IMG/VR virus record: IMGVR_UViG_3300010354_000147
Location: 1 to 46,422 of that record
Length of the DNA stretch: 46,422 bases
Strand: one strand, 5' to 3'
Origin: a virus
Below, in pieces: positions 22,334-29,263 of the stretch (the first letter of the stretch is position 1; each line of letters begins with the position of its first letter). The notes below the pieces were generated by a model that was given only the letters and a program-made list of their open reading frames with translations, made no database searches and was not told the origin of the DNA. Position numbers and translations under genes: made by a program.

Positions 22334-22851
22334 TTTTTATAATAATTATCTATCATTTCTTGCACTTCAGGATTGTCTCCTGTGTAAATTATACCAATAA
22401 GATATTTGTGTAGCGGGTATATTTCATCGGTTAGCACTCTTTCCTCAAATTCACCACCTTTACTTGTTCCCATATCATTAGGATCTAAACCATAATAATT
22501 AAATGGTTCTACTTCATATTTTGTTTGTAGTTTTGCTTTATCAACAACAAATATAATATCACTATTTGAAATGGCTTTACCTGATCCCTTTCCTATTGAT
22601 TGGTCTGGTTTCCAATTTTTATCTCTTGTAAATGATATTGCACTTTGTTTGTCTGTGTTGGCTAAACTTTTATCAATTTTAAGATATTCATCTGAAGGTT
22701 TGGTTCCGATAAGAGAATCTGAATCTATTATTTTAATTCCTGTTTCAGTTGATGTCTTATGATATAATGGTGTTCCTTGTATATCTTCTAACTTTTCAGA
22801 TATAACCCCCATCATTGATTGTATTCTTCTTATGTGTTCTTGTAGATTCAT
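22330..22851 (-). CDS. 173-aa leader-bearing protein, ADP-ribosyltransferase-like
   Basis: The leader MNLQEHIRRIQSMMGVISEK has ISE at the cut position. The body has the order of marks seen in ADP-ribosyltransferase-fold proteins: LYHKTS at 29-34 (H-Y-type NAD site), AISFTRD at 71-77 (S-x-T strand) and EFEERV at 134-139 (ExE-like), then PLHKYLIGIIYTG. T4 packages the ADP-ribosyltransferase Alt in its head by the same kind of leader, so the match in both parts is suggestive. Not proven: the family is judged by motif order only. Confidence 0.55.
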   Translation of the reverse strand: MNLQEHIRRIQSMMGVISEKLEDIQGTPLYHKTSTETGIKIIDSDSLIGTKPSDEYLKIDKSLANTDKQSAISFTRDKNWKPDQSIGKGSGKAISNSDIIFVVDKAKLQTKYEVEPFNYYGLDPNDMGTSKGGEFEERVLTDEIYPLHKYLIGIIYTGDNPEVQEMIDNYYKK

Positions 22852-23540
22852 ATATCGTAATTTGATTTAATATACTTTATTATGTAGTCTCTGTATTCTT
22901 CCCACTCTTCATCAGGTAATTCACTATAAACAAAATAATCTCCGTGTAAATCTCTTAAAGTATATTCTATTAATGTATTAAAATATTTTTCTTTACTTGA
23001 GAACTTATCTGAAGATAAATGTTTTAAATTGTTCTTAAACGCTTTATCAATTAGGTAACCCCTTCTTTTTAATTGAGTTACAGATGTGAAATCAATTTCC
23101 TCCCTTAATACTCTTCTTATGTGTTCTTGTAGGTTCTTTAATTTAAGTTGGAATAATGTGGTGTCTTCTTCCTTATAATATTTTACACTCTTTCCTATAT
23201 TTGGGGGTAGATTATTTAATATGTATATCCATGCTTTATGAGCCTCAGGACTTCTAAATAGCGAATTGATAATAATGTTTGGTCTTTCTTTAAATAAGTT
23301 TATAATCGTTTTTGGATATATTCTATTTCCTTTGTATTCATCATCAATTGTTGCATCCACAATTGTATAAACATTTGGTATGGATTCCTTAGCGAAAGAT
23401 ATTTCCCCAATCTTTTTATCTTTATCCATAATAAACACATCGAACCCATCCTCATTATCTTTAATGACTGTGTTCAAAGATTCCAATGGAATAAAATCTT
23501 CTTCCTTTAATATTTTTCTTATGTGTTCTTGTAGGTTCAT
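22848..23540 (-). CDS. 230-aa two-leader protein, GNAT-like first domain
   Basis: The ATG at 23540 gives the leader MNLQEHIRKILKEEDFIPLE. Residues ~25-132 have an acetyltransferase-like order (KKIGEISFA, TIVDATIDDEYKGNRIYPKT, FRSPEAHKAWIYI). At 135-149 a second complete leader occurs internally (KNLQEHIRRVLREEID), followed by a helical ~80-aa domain ending KYIKSNYDI. It looks like two tagged genes fused after loss of a stop and start, and would be cut in two by a leader protease. The GNAT call is tentative. Confidence 0.6.
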   Translation of the reverse strand: MNLQEHIRKILKEEDFIPLESLNTVIKDNEDGFDVFIMDKDKKIGEISFAKESIPNVYTIVDATIDDEYKGNRIYPKTIINLFKERPNIIINSLFRSPEAHKAWIYILNNLPPNIGKSVKYYKEEDTTLFQLKLKNLQEHIRRVLREEIDFTSVTQLKRRGYLIDKAFKNNLKHLSSDKFSSKEKYFNTLIEYTLRDLHGDYFVYSELPDEEWEEYRDYIIKYIKSNYDI

Positions 23541-23541
23541 G

Positions 23542-23850
23542 TTAACAATCTTCGGATGCATTTATGTAATGCCGTCTAATTTCTTCTGATAAATATTCAT
23601 CAATAAAATCTTTAATTTCACCTGACGACATACCTTCCATCTCATATCCAATTAAAAATGTATCAATATCGTATAAAATCCCCTCCTTAAAATGATTTTC
23701 GTCATCAAAATCACATGGGTGTGAATTATCTAATGTCACATCCAATAACTGTTTAATTGTTTTTAATCTTCGTATGACATTAATAGGGACATTTTCATCA
23801 ATAACCCCCATCATTGATTTCATTCTTGATATTTGTTCTTGTAGGTTCAT
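23542..23850 (-). CDS. 102-aa leader-bearing protein (MNLQ class)
   Basis: The leader MNLQEQISRMKSMMGVIDEN is close to that of the ART-like protein (MMGVISE). The body is acidic (NSHPCDFDDENHFKEGILYD; IKDFIDEYLSEEIRRHYINA). Overlaps the upstream gene's stop. Unknown function. Confidence 0.65.
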   Translation of the reverse strand: MNLQEQISRMKSMMGVIDENVPINVIRRLKTIKQLLDVTLDNSHPCDFDDENHFKEGILYDIDTFLIGYEMEGMSSGEIKDFIDEYLSEEIRRHYINASEDC

Positions 23851-24281
23851 ATTCTGTGTTTTTTTATATCGTATGCTATATCCATTATAACCTCATCTGA
23901 AAGGTTTTTTGATGTTGTTGTATAAACATCTTTAGGTTCATCCATATCATCTTCATATTCACTAATTTCGACATACAAAGTCTTCCCATCTGAAGATATT
24001 AAATCAACACTTTTGTTTGGTTCAAAAAAATCGGCAACTATCATTCTCTTTCTATCATCCCAACTTACAGTATATCCTCTATCATAAACAAAATCTATAA
24101 TGTATTGTTCTATCACATTTCTTGGTAAAACCCCCACTCGTTGAATCACGTCCTTTAATGATAAGTTTGAGTCTTCTGTGAACTCATATAAACCGTTTTG
24201 TTTTATAAGTTTTAAAAGGGACTGTTTTTTTTTATTATATTCCTCACTCAATATTCTCCGTATATGTTTTTGTAGGTTCAT
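23847..24281 (-). CDS. 144-aa leader-bearing protein (MNLQ class)
   Basis: The leader is MNLQKHIRRILSEEYNKKKQ. It contains a helical segment with VIQRVGVLPRNVIEQYIIDF, then a beta part (RGYTVSWDDRKRMIVADFFE, GKTLYVEISEYEDDMDEP). ATG at 24281, just before the upstream stop. Unknown function. Confidence 0.65.
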   Translation of the reverse strand: MNLQKHIRRILSEEYNKKKQSLLKLIKQNGLYEFTEDSNLSLKDVIQRVGVLPRNVIEQYIIDFVYDRGYTVSWDDRKRMIVADFFEPNKSVDLISSDGKTLYVEISEYEDDMDEPKDVYTTTSKNLSDEVIMDIAYDIKKHRI

Positions 24282-24282
24282 A

Positions 24283-24879
24283 TTATAAATCACTTTTCAC
24301 CATATTATAAAAATACTCACTAACTTTTTCAGGTGAGTTTATATTCATACTTTTCATTTGATTTTTATTCCTTTGAACCATCATAGATATTTGTTCTATT
24401 GGCATACTTTTATACATTTGCGGTGGTTTAAACCCCTTATTTAATAAATCTTTTTTTTGTAGTTGTCTAATTTTTCTTGCGGCAAATTCATCGGCGACTT
24501 CTTCTGTTTGTTTCATAAAGTTGGCGGCTTCATCATTGGTTATTTCTCCAATATAACAATCATACATTACATCTTCGCCATATTTTTTAAATTGGTATTG
24601 ATGAGCCACTTCGTGGAAAATAACAAACAATACATATTCTAAATTCCTATTCAATACTAGTTTATTTATCAAAACAATATTATGTAATGCCAAACCTAAA
24701 ACTCCAAACTTAAAATTTGAGAATTCTATTTTTTTGCAGTTAGACTCTTCTATAAATTTTTTAACTTCATCTTTAAGTTCGTTTGAAAGATTAAAAACAT
24801 CTGATAGTTCATTTATAAAATCTGAGATCCCCTCCGTTTCTTCCTTTAATATTCTTCTTATGTTTTCTTGTAGGTCCAT
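24283..24879 (-). CDS. 198-aa leader-bearing zinc-metallopeptidase-like protein
   Basis: The leader is MDLQENIRRILKEETEGISD. The catalytic helix HEVAH lies at 89-93 (VLFVIFHEVAHQYQFKKYG), preceded by a buried segment (GLALHNIVLINKLVL). About 33 residues on, EEVADEFAARK supplies a candidate third ligand and a D-x-F-A pattern, as in gluzincin peptidases. It is cytosolic-type, with no signal peptide. First gene of the MNLQ operon, with its own promoter motif. As a packaged protein it could act in the head or be injected. Confidence 0.75.
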   Translation of the reverse strand: MDLQENIRRILKEETEGISDFINELSDVFNLSNELKDEVKKFIEESNCKKIEFSNFKFGVLGLALHNIVLINKLVLNRNLEYVLFVIFHEVAHQYQFKKYGEDVMYDCYIGEITNDEAANFMKQTEEVADEFAARKIRQLQKKDLLNKGFKPPQMYKSMPIEQISMMVQRNKNQMKSMNINSPEKVSEYFYNMVKSDL

Positions 24880-24885
24880 ATGAAA

Positions 24886-24892
24886 ATAAATA
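24886..24892 (-). promoter_or_regulatory. TATTTAT upstream motif of the MNLQ operon
   Basis: The minus strand reads CATGATATTTATTTTCATATG. It is the clear motif at the head of the seven-gene MNLQ operon; only a weak partial match (GATTTATAAT) recurs, before the 144-aa gene. Confidence 0.55.
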
Positions 24893-25047
24893 TCATGAAA
24901 ACTTAAGTTAATGTTTATTTGGATAAGTCAATTTACCTTTTACCTGTCTTGAGTTGATTTTTGGTATTTTTTATTTAATACTAAAACTTTAAAAATAAAA
25001 ATTTTGTTTATATCTGTCTATAAAGTGAAAATTTGCAAATATCGCAG

Positions 25048-25054
25048 TATTTAT
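25048..25054 (+). promoter_or_regulatory. TATTTAT upstream motif, plus strand
   Basis: GCAGTATTTATAATTAAA lies 33 bases before the ATG of the 157-aa gene. It shows that the motif keeps its orientation relative to the gene when the gene lies on the other strand. Confidence 0.55.
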
Positions 25055-25087
25055 AATTAAAATAAAAAGAAATTAAAGAAATTTAAT

Positions 25088-25561
25088 ATGAAAAAAGTTA
25101 TAAGATTAACAGAAGCCGATTTAGTTCGTATCGTCAAAAGAGTAATCGTTGAGAACGAGTATAACCAAGAAATGGAAGAAGGTTGGCTTGGTGATACTTT
25201 TAGAGGTATAAAAAGATTTGCCCGAGGATATGGTGATGAAGCGGAATATATGGAAAACAAGAAAAGAGTTGAGGATCAACTTGATAAGATTACTCAAGAG
25301 GTTATGAGAAATCCTGAGGAGTTTAAAAAGGGCGAAAATTGGGATGAATGGAGTGAGGAATTGTTAAGTCAAGCTGAAGAAAATAATTATTTGGGTAACA
25401 TAAGAAAAAGAACATCTCCTAACTCTGATAAATACTTTGTTGTTTATTTCCCAGGTTCAACAGATCTTGAGGGTATAGCATCAGCAGCTGGCGGTTCTGT
25501 TAGAAGTGGTATGAGTAAAACAAGTATGACGGAATCAAGACGTAGATACAGAAGATATTAA
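25088..25561 (+). CDS. 157-aa leader-bearing protein, rightward (LTExDL class)
   Basis: The leader MKKVIRLTEADLVRIVKRVI continues VENE. A basic/acidic helical middle (DTFRGIKRFARGYGDEAEYM) leads to a beta segment KYFVVYFPGSTDLEGIASAA and a basic tail ending ESRRRYRRY. It is the only leader-bearing gene on the plus strand here and keeps the promoter motif. Unknown function. Confidence 0.7.
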   Translation: MKKVIRLTEADLVRIVKRVIVENEYNQEMEEGWLGDTFRGIKRFARGYGDEAEYMENKKRVEDQLDKITQEVMRNPEEFKKGENWDEWSEELLSQAEENNYLGNIRKRTSPNSDKYFVVYFPGSTDLEGIASAAGGSVRSGMSKTSMTESRRRYRRY

Positions 25562-25580
25562 TAATAATAAAAAATAAAAT

Positions 25581-25612
25581 AAAAAAACCTTAGAGAAATC
25601 TAAGGTTTTTTT
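25581..25612. terminator. Bidirectional terminator between converging genes
   Basis: AAAAAAACCTTAG / CTAAGGTTTTTTT with a 6-base loop, A-run and T-run on the two sides. Confidence 0.88.
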
Positions 25613-26015
25613 ATTTACGTAAGACTTTGTAATCTATTTCGTTAAGTGATTTTATTCCCAAGTCTGAAATCTTGTCCAATACTGTATCTGTATTCAAATT
25701 TCGAGAAAGATATTCATTTAATATTTCTTCATATTCTTTCTGCTTGAAGACAGGATCAATGTCTATTTGATATAGATAGTTTCTTGTTAGATCTTTATGA
25801 CTAATTAAAAGTTCATTTTCAATAAATAATTCTTTAAGTAAATTTTGTTTTGTTTGGTCGGTAAATACATACATTATATCATTACCATTTTTATCATCAC
25901 AAAATGCAATTTTTTTAAGATTACCTTCAATAATATTAAGAACTCTTCTCATAACTTTTCGTTTAACCATATTACTAGATGGTTCACCAATAACGAACAA
26001 ACCCACTTCTTCCAT
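25611..26015 (-). CDS. 134-aa protein of unknown function with host-type promoter
   Basis: Starts MEEVGLFVIGEPSSNMVKRK; no leader. Basic N-terminal part, then KIAFCDDKNGNDIMYVFTDQ and helical, acidic segments. A TTTG-N20-TATATTTG promoter lies 70-100 bases upstream, so it is probably expressed with host RNA polymerase early. A start at the second Met (residue 16) is possible. Confidence 0.6.
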   Translation of the reverse strand: MEEVGLFVIGEPSSNMVKRKVMRRVLNIIEGNLKKIAFCDDKNGNDIMYVFTDQTKQNLLKELFIENELLISHKDLTRNYLYQIDIDPVFKQKEYEEILNEYLSRNLNTDTVLDKISDLGIKSLNEIDYKVLRK

Positions 26016-26083
26016 GACTTTTTTTTTAACTACTTGAATTTGTAGTTTCCTACTTTTTACTATTTTCGAGGGTAACTATAAAA

Positions 26084-26115
26084 CAAATATAATAAAAAAT
26101 TTATATTGTTACAAA
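26084..26115 (-). promoter_or_regulatory. Host-type (Bacteroidota sigma) promoter
   Basis: On the minus strand TTTG (26115-26112), 20-base spacer, TATATTTG (26091-26084), leading to the untagged 134-aa gene. Confidence 0.6.
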
Positions 26116-26122
26116 TTAAAAA

Positions 26123-26809
26123 CTATTTTTTTAAAAAAACTTTCAGTTTTGTAAGATCCATTGTTACATTTTTGGGGACATGGGATGGTGCAAGACTTTT
26201 TTTGACATTTTGATTTGTTTGTTTGGCCAAATCATATATTGTTTTTTCTTCTGTTCCTACATTATATAGACCTTTCGCATCTTTTTTAACAAGTTCTATA
26301 ACGAGTGAGGAAATAACGTCTGTATAGTCAGCATTTGTTTTTACATTGGTCCACGCAGAATCATATGGGAACGGTTTTGGTTTATGGGATAATCTACAAA
26401 TTAAGTAATTTTCTGAAAATAATTTTATGTGTTCATCTGCCAAAAGTTTTGATAGACTATACCAACTTCCGTCAATCATAGGAATTGTTTTTTCATTTGC
26501 CAATTCTTCAGAGTTTGCATAAACATAATCGGTTGAGATATGAGTTAACTTTATTTCATTTTCGTTACAATATTGAGTTAAATGAGTAACAAATTTGTAG
26601 TTGGAGTTTATAATTGATTCATAATCATTTGAATAGGTTTCTGTGTTAGCAATACAATTTATGACTATGTCATAACCGTTTAGTTTCCAACTCCAATCAT
26701 TAAAGTTGTTGAGGTCAATATTATCTTTTTTTCTTGATAAACAATCCCAACCTGTTTGATAAACTATTTCTTTTCCTAATTTGCCGTATCCTAAAACTAA
26801 AACCTCCAT
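26123..26809 (-). CDS. RmlD-like NAD(P)-dependent sugar reductase/epimerase
   Basis: 228 aa. It has a Rossmann start MEVLVLGYGKLGKEIVYQTG (GxxGxxG type), the catalytic triad region ISTDYVYANSEE and YSLSKLLADEH (YxxxK), and a C-terminal part typical of short RmlD/dTDP-4-dehydrorhamnose reductase relatives (LYNVGTEEKTIYDLAKQT). It is shorter than usual (about 280-300). The family reduces or epimerises nucleotide sugars for surface glycans. In a phage it may modify cell or virion glycans together with the glycosyltransferase at 41672. No leader, no TATTTAT. Confidence 0.85.
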   Translation of the reverse strand: MEVLVLGYGKLGKEIVYQTGWDCLSRKKDNIDLNNFNDWSWKLNGYDIVINCIANTETYSNDYESIINSNYKFVTHLTQYCNENEIKLTHISTDYVYANSEELANEKTIPMIDGSWYSLSKLLADEHIKLFSENYLICRLSHKPKPFPYDSAWTNVKTNADYTDVISSLVIELVKKDAKGLYNVGTEEKTIYDLAKQTNQNVKKSLAPSHVPKNVTMDLTKLKVFLKK

Positions 26810-26820
26810 AACGTGAATGA

Positions 26821-26851
26821 TAAAAAAAATATTTCATTTTTACAAATGAAA
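26821..26851 (-). terminator. Leftward terminator of the 26918-30715 operon
   Basis: TTTCATTT / AAATGAAA with a 4-base loop, followed on the minus strand by TATTTTTTTTA. Confidence 0.75.
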
Positions 26852-26917
26852 AATTTTCAGTTTATTTTAGTTTGGTTTGTTACTTCAGAACCTCCTTTAT
26901 ACATTATCATAGGATCA

Positions 26918-27550
26918 TTACTTTCCTCTTAATCTTTTAATTTCAACATCCCGAAGTTTGTCTAAATATAGTTTTTCAATCTCTTCGTCACTTTTCTTTT
27001 CTAAATCCTTTCTATTATATAAAGTGGTTTTCAAAATAAGGTCAATCATTTCTTCTTCTGTAACATCTTCACCCCTTGTCATCGGTGGTACACATACTTT
27101 TGTTTTTTCAGGGTGTTCTTCAAACTCATCAATTGAAATATCGTTTCTTCTCATCTTGGTTTGAATTTTTTCTAATAATGTGTCTTCAAACCATTCTTCA
27201 ATAATGTATCTCAAATATGTTCTTCTTACGGGGATATCAGCGGCTAAGTCACTTACGACATCTTTAGGAATCCATAATGACCCTTCTTTAAAACGTCTTT
27301 TTTCTGTTTTTATTTTATCACCCCCAACATTACTATCGTTGTCAAAATATAAAATAACATGTATTATTTCTTTTCCACCATTACACCATTCAAAATCGTG
27401 TCTATCTTCATAAATTTTGTTGTGATACATTTCAGCACCTGATGTTAAGGTATTCAACCAACCATAAATGAGCTTTTCAACTTTCTCAGTTGGTTTAGAA
27501 TATTTTTTTTTAACTTCTTCTTTTAATATGTTTTTAATTAAATTTCTCAT
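26918..27550 (-). CDS. 210-aa leader-bearing protein (MKxLIRxILKEE class)
   Basis: The leader is MRNLIKNILKEEVKKKYSKP. The charged body has EWCNGGKEIIHVILYFDNDS and a long charged C-terminal helix (KKSDEEIEKLYLDKLRDVEI). Last gene of the operon; its start overlaps the previous stop. Unknown function. Confidence 0.65.
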   Translation of the reverse strand: MRNLIKNILKEEVKKKYSKPTEKVEKLIYGWLNTLTSGAEMYHNKIYEDRHDFEWCNGGKEIIHVILYFDNDSNVGGDKIKTEKRRFKEGSLWIPKDVVSDLAADIPVRRTYLRYIIEEWFEDTLLEKIQTKMRRNDISIDEFEEHPEKTKVCVPPMTRGEDVTEEEMIDLILKTTLYNRKDLEKKSDEEIEKLYLDKLRDVEIKRLRGK

Positions 27551-27993
27551 ACAAAAACAAATTTATCCAAATCAAGTTCCTTTGGTTGATTAAATCTAGT
27601 CATAGTAAAAAATTTTTCGGGTAACATTTCATAAATGTCCTGAAGTTCTTTTCTAATTTCACTAAATATTTTAAATTTTTGATCAGAGTCTAAATTTTCC
27701 GCAATCTGAAGTATCGAGAAAGGGTATGCAAATTCATCTTCTTTAATTTTTTCTAAATTTCTTTTGTAATAACTTTTTATATCACTTTCAAAGAATTTTT
27801 CTGTTTTTTCTATGTCACAAATCAAATCAAGTACATGATAGAAGGCATTAGTTTCACTTTGTTTATTGTATTTCCACCCAACTACAAATGGGTATGTTTT
27901 TTTCAATATTTTGATTGCAAGATCTATACCCTCTTTTTCCAAATTGGGGTTTTCAAATTCTTCTTTTAATATGTTTCTAATTAGCTCTTTCAT
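27547..27993 (-). CDS. 148-aa leader-bearing protein (MKxLIRxILKEE class)
   Basis: The ATG at 27993 gives the leader MKELIRNILKEEFENPNLEK. Mostly helical (IDLAIKILKKTYPFVVGWKY; HVLDLICDIEKTEKFFESDI). Start and stop overlap both neighbours. Unknown function. Confidence 0.65.
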   Translation of the reverse strand: MKELIRNILKEEFENPNLEKEGIDLAIKILKKTYPFVVGWKYNKQSETNAFYHVLDLICDIEKTEKFFESDIKSYYKRNLEKIKEDEFAYPFSILQIAENLDSDQKFKIFSEIRKELQDIYEMLPEKFFTMTRFNQPKELDLDKFVFV

Positions 27994-28427
27994 CACGCGT
28001 CGTATTCGTCTTGGAAAATTAAAAAATCTAAAGTTAACATAAATGGATCATTTGAATTAGTGTTCCATTTCACGCTTATTGGCATACAACTCAAAAACCA
28101 ATCATTATTAGATCCTTTTTTTATCAAACCACCATTTTCGGTAAAAGTATATTTTTTTATAATTTTGAAAATTTCAGTTTCAATTTGGTCCATTAAACCT
28201 CCTATAGCACTAAAATCATGTTCTTCGTAGTAAGATTTAACAATAAGTTTTCCTTCTATGTAATTGTGTTTCGGGAGATATTGTATATCAATCATTTCTA
28301 CAGAATCAATATGACTAGTTTTTTGACTTTCTATAATATATTGTAATTTCATAATAGAGTTTTTGAATCTTTTTTCAAGATCCGTCACTTCCTCTTCTTT
28401 CAATATGTTTCTAATTAACTCTTTCAT
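27993..28427 (-). CDS. 144-aa leader-bearing protein (MKxLIRxILKEE class)
   Basis: The leader is MKELIRNILKEEEVTDLEKR, almost identical to that of the next gene. The body alternates strands (NYIEGKLIVKSYYEEHDF; FMLTLDFLIFQDEYDA). Single-base contact with both neighbours. Unknown function. Confidence 0.65.
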   Translation of the reverse strand: MKELIRNILKEEEVTDLEKRFKNSIMKLQYIIESQKTSHIDSVEMIDIQYLPKHNYIEGKLIVKSYYEEHDFSAIGGLMDQIETEIFKIIKKYTFTENGGLIKKGSNNDWFLSCMPISVKWNTNSNDPFMLTLDFLIFQDEYDA

Positions 28428-29260
28428 TACATTACGTCATTCAAAAACTTTCTAATTGTTTTAATTATTTTTTGTCTGTAAGGATCATTTTGGTTTGAGA
28501 AATTATTAACAGGTTCGATAACATTATTTTCTTCTAACATATTTAATATTTTTTGTATTTGTCTTTTTTTACTATCCCATTCTGATAAACGATAATATTC
28601 ATCTTCTATTTTGAAATATATTTCTTTAAACTTGATTTTTTCATCGATATTAATTTCATTAGTTTCATACCTTCTCAGTAAAAAATTCATGACTTTTCTG
28701 TCATAATCTTCGGTTTCTTCCTTGATTATTTTTATTATGCTAGTTTTCAAGATATTTTCATTAACTTTTTTTTTAACACAGTTTGGGTATCTTTTTCCAA
28801 ACATAGTTTTCATTCCTTTTTGAGTGTATCCTTTCCAACATTTTTCTTGAATCTCCATCTTTGAATTTGGAGGTTTGTCATATATAACATCCCCAATTAT
28901 GTCTAATGTTTTAATATTAGTAGCGTTTTGATCAACTTTGGGAGCGACACCTGCATCATATGCCTCTTTCCATCTTTCAGCACATACACACCATTTATCT
29001 CCAGGATTTAATCCTTCAAAGTTTTTTGATGATTTTGTTAGATTATTACCTTTTGATTTTGTGAATTTAAGAAACTCTTTTGACATGGTGGCACAAACCG
29101 TGTGTTTACCTTTATCTTGGTCACCTGTTTTACAAAGTCCATCTCTGTAATATCCTGTCATCGGATTAGTTGAACACAATCTCAATCTTTTACCCAAAAG
29201 ATTTTTATCAGTAGTTGTTTCTTCTTTTACTACGCTCTTTATGTGTTCATATAAATTCAT
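28427..29260 (-). CDS. 277-aa DUF2237 protein with two leaders
   Basis: Leader 1 is MNLYEHIKSVVKEETTTDKN. Residues ~26-130 match DUF2237: LCSTNPMTGYYRDGLCKTGD, KHTVCATMSKEFLKFTKSKG and GLNPGDKWCVCAERWKEAYD with its conserved Cys. Next comes a CWKGYTQKGMK ... YPNCVKKK Cys motif (141-163), which I recall from other phage proteins, then an internal leader NENILKTSIIKIIKEETE (168-184) and a ~90-aa helical tail. DUF2237 has no established function known to me. The layout implies two or three packaged units in one chain. A decayed copy of its 5' end lies at 30738-30918. Confidence 0.8.
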   Translation of the reverse strand: MNLYEHIKSVVKEETTTDKNLLGKRLRLCSTNPMTGYYRDGLCKTGDQDKGKHTVCATMSKEFLKFTKSKGNNLTKSSKNFEGLNPGDKWCVCAERWKEAYDAGVAPKVDQNATNIKTLDIIGDVIYDKPPNSKMEIQEKCWKGYTQKGMKTMFGKRYPNCVKKKVNENILKTSIIKIIKEETEDYDRKVMNFLLRRYETNEINIDEKIKFKEIYFKIEDEYYRLSEWDSKKRQIQKILNMLEENNVIEPVNNFSNQNDPYRQKIIKTIRKFLNDVM

Positions 29261-29263
29261 ATA

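Noticed and set aside
26866-26910. Short leftward ORF after the 210-aa gene (MIMYKGGSEVTNQTKIN)
   Set aside because: Only 17 codons, ending next to the terminator; nothing supports translation.
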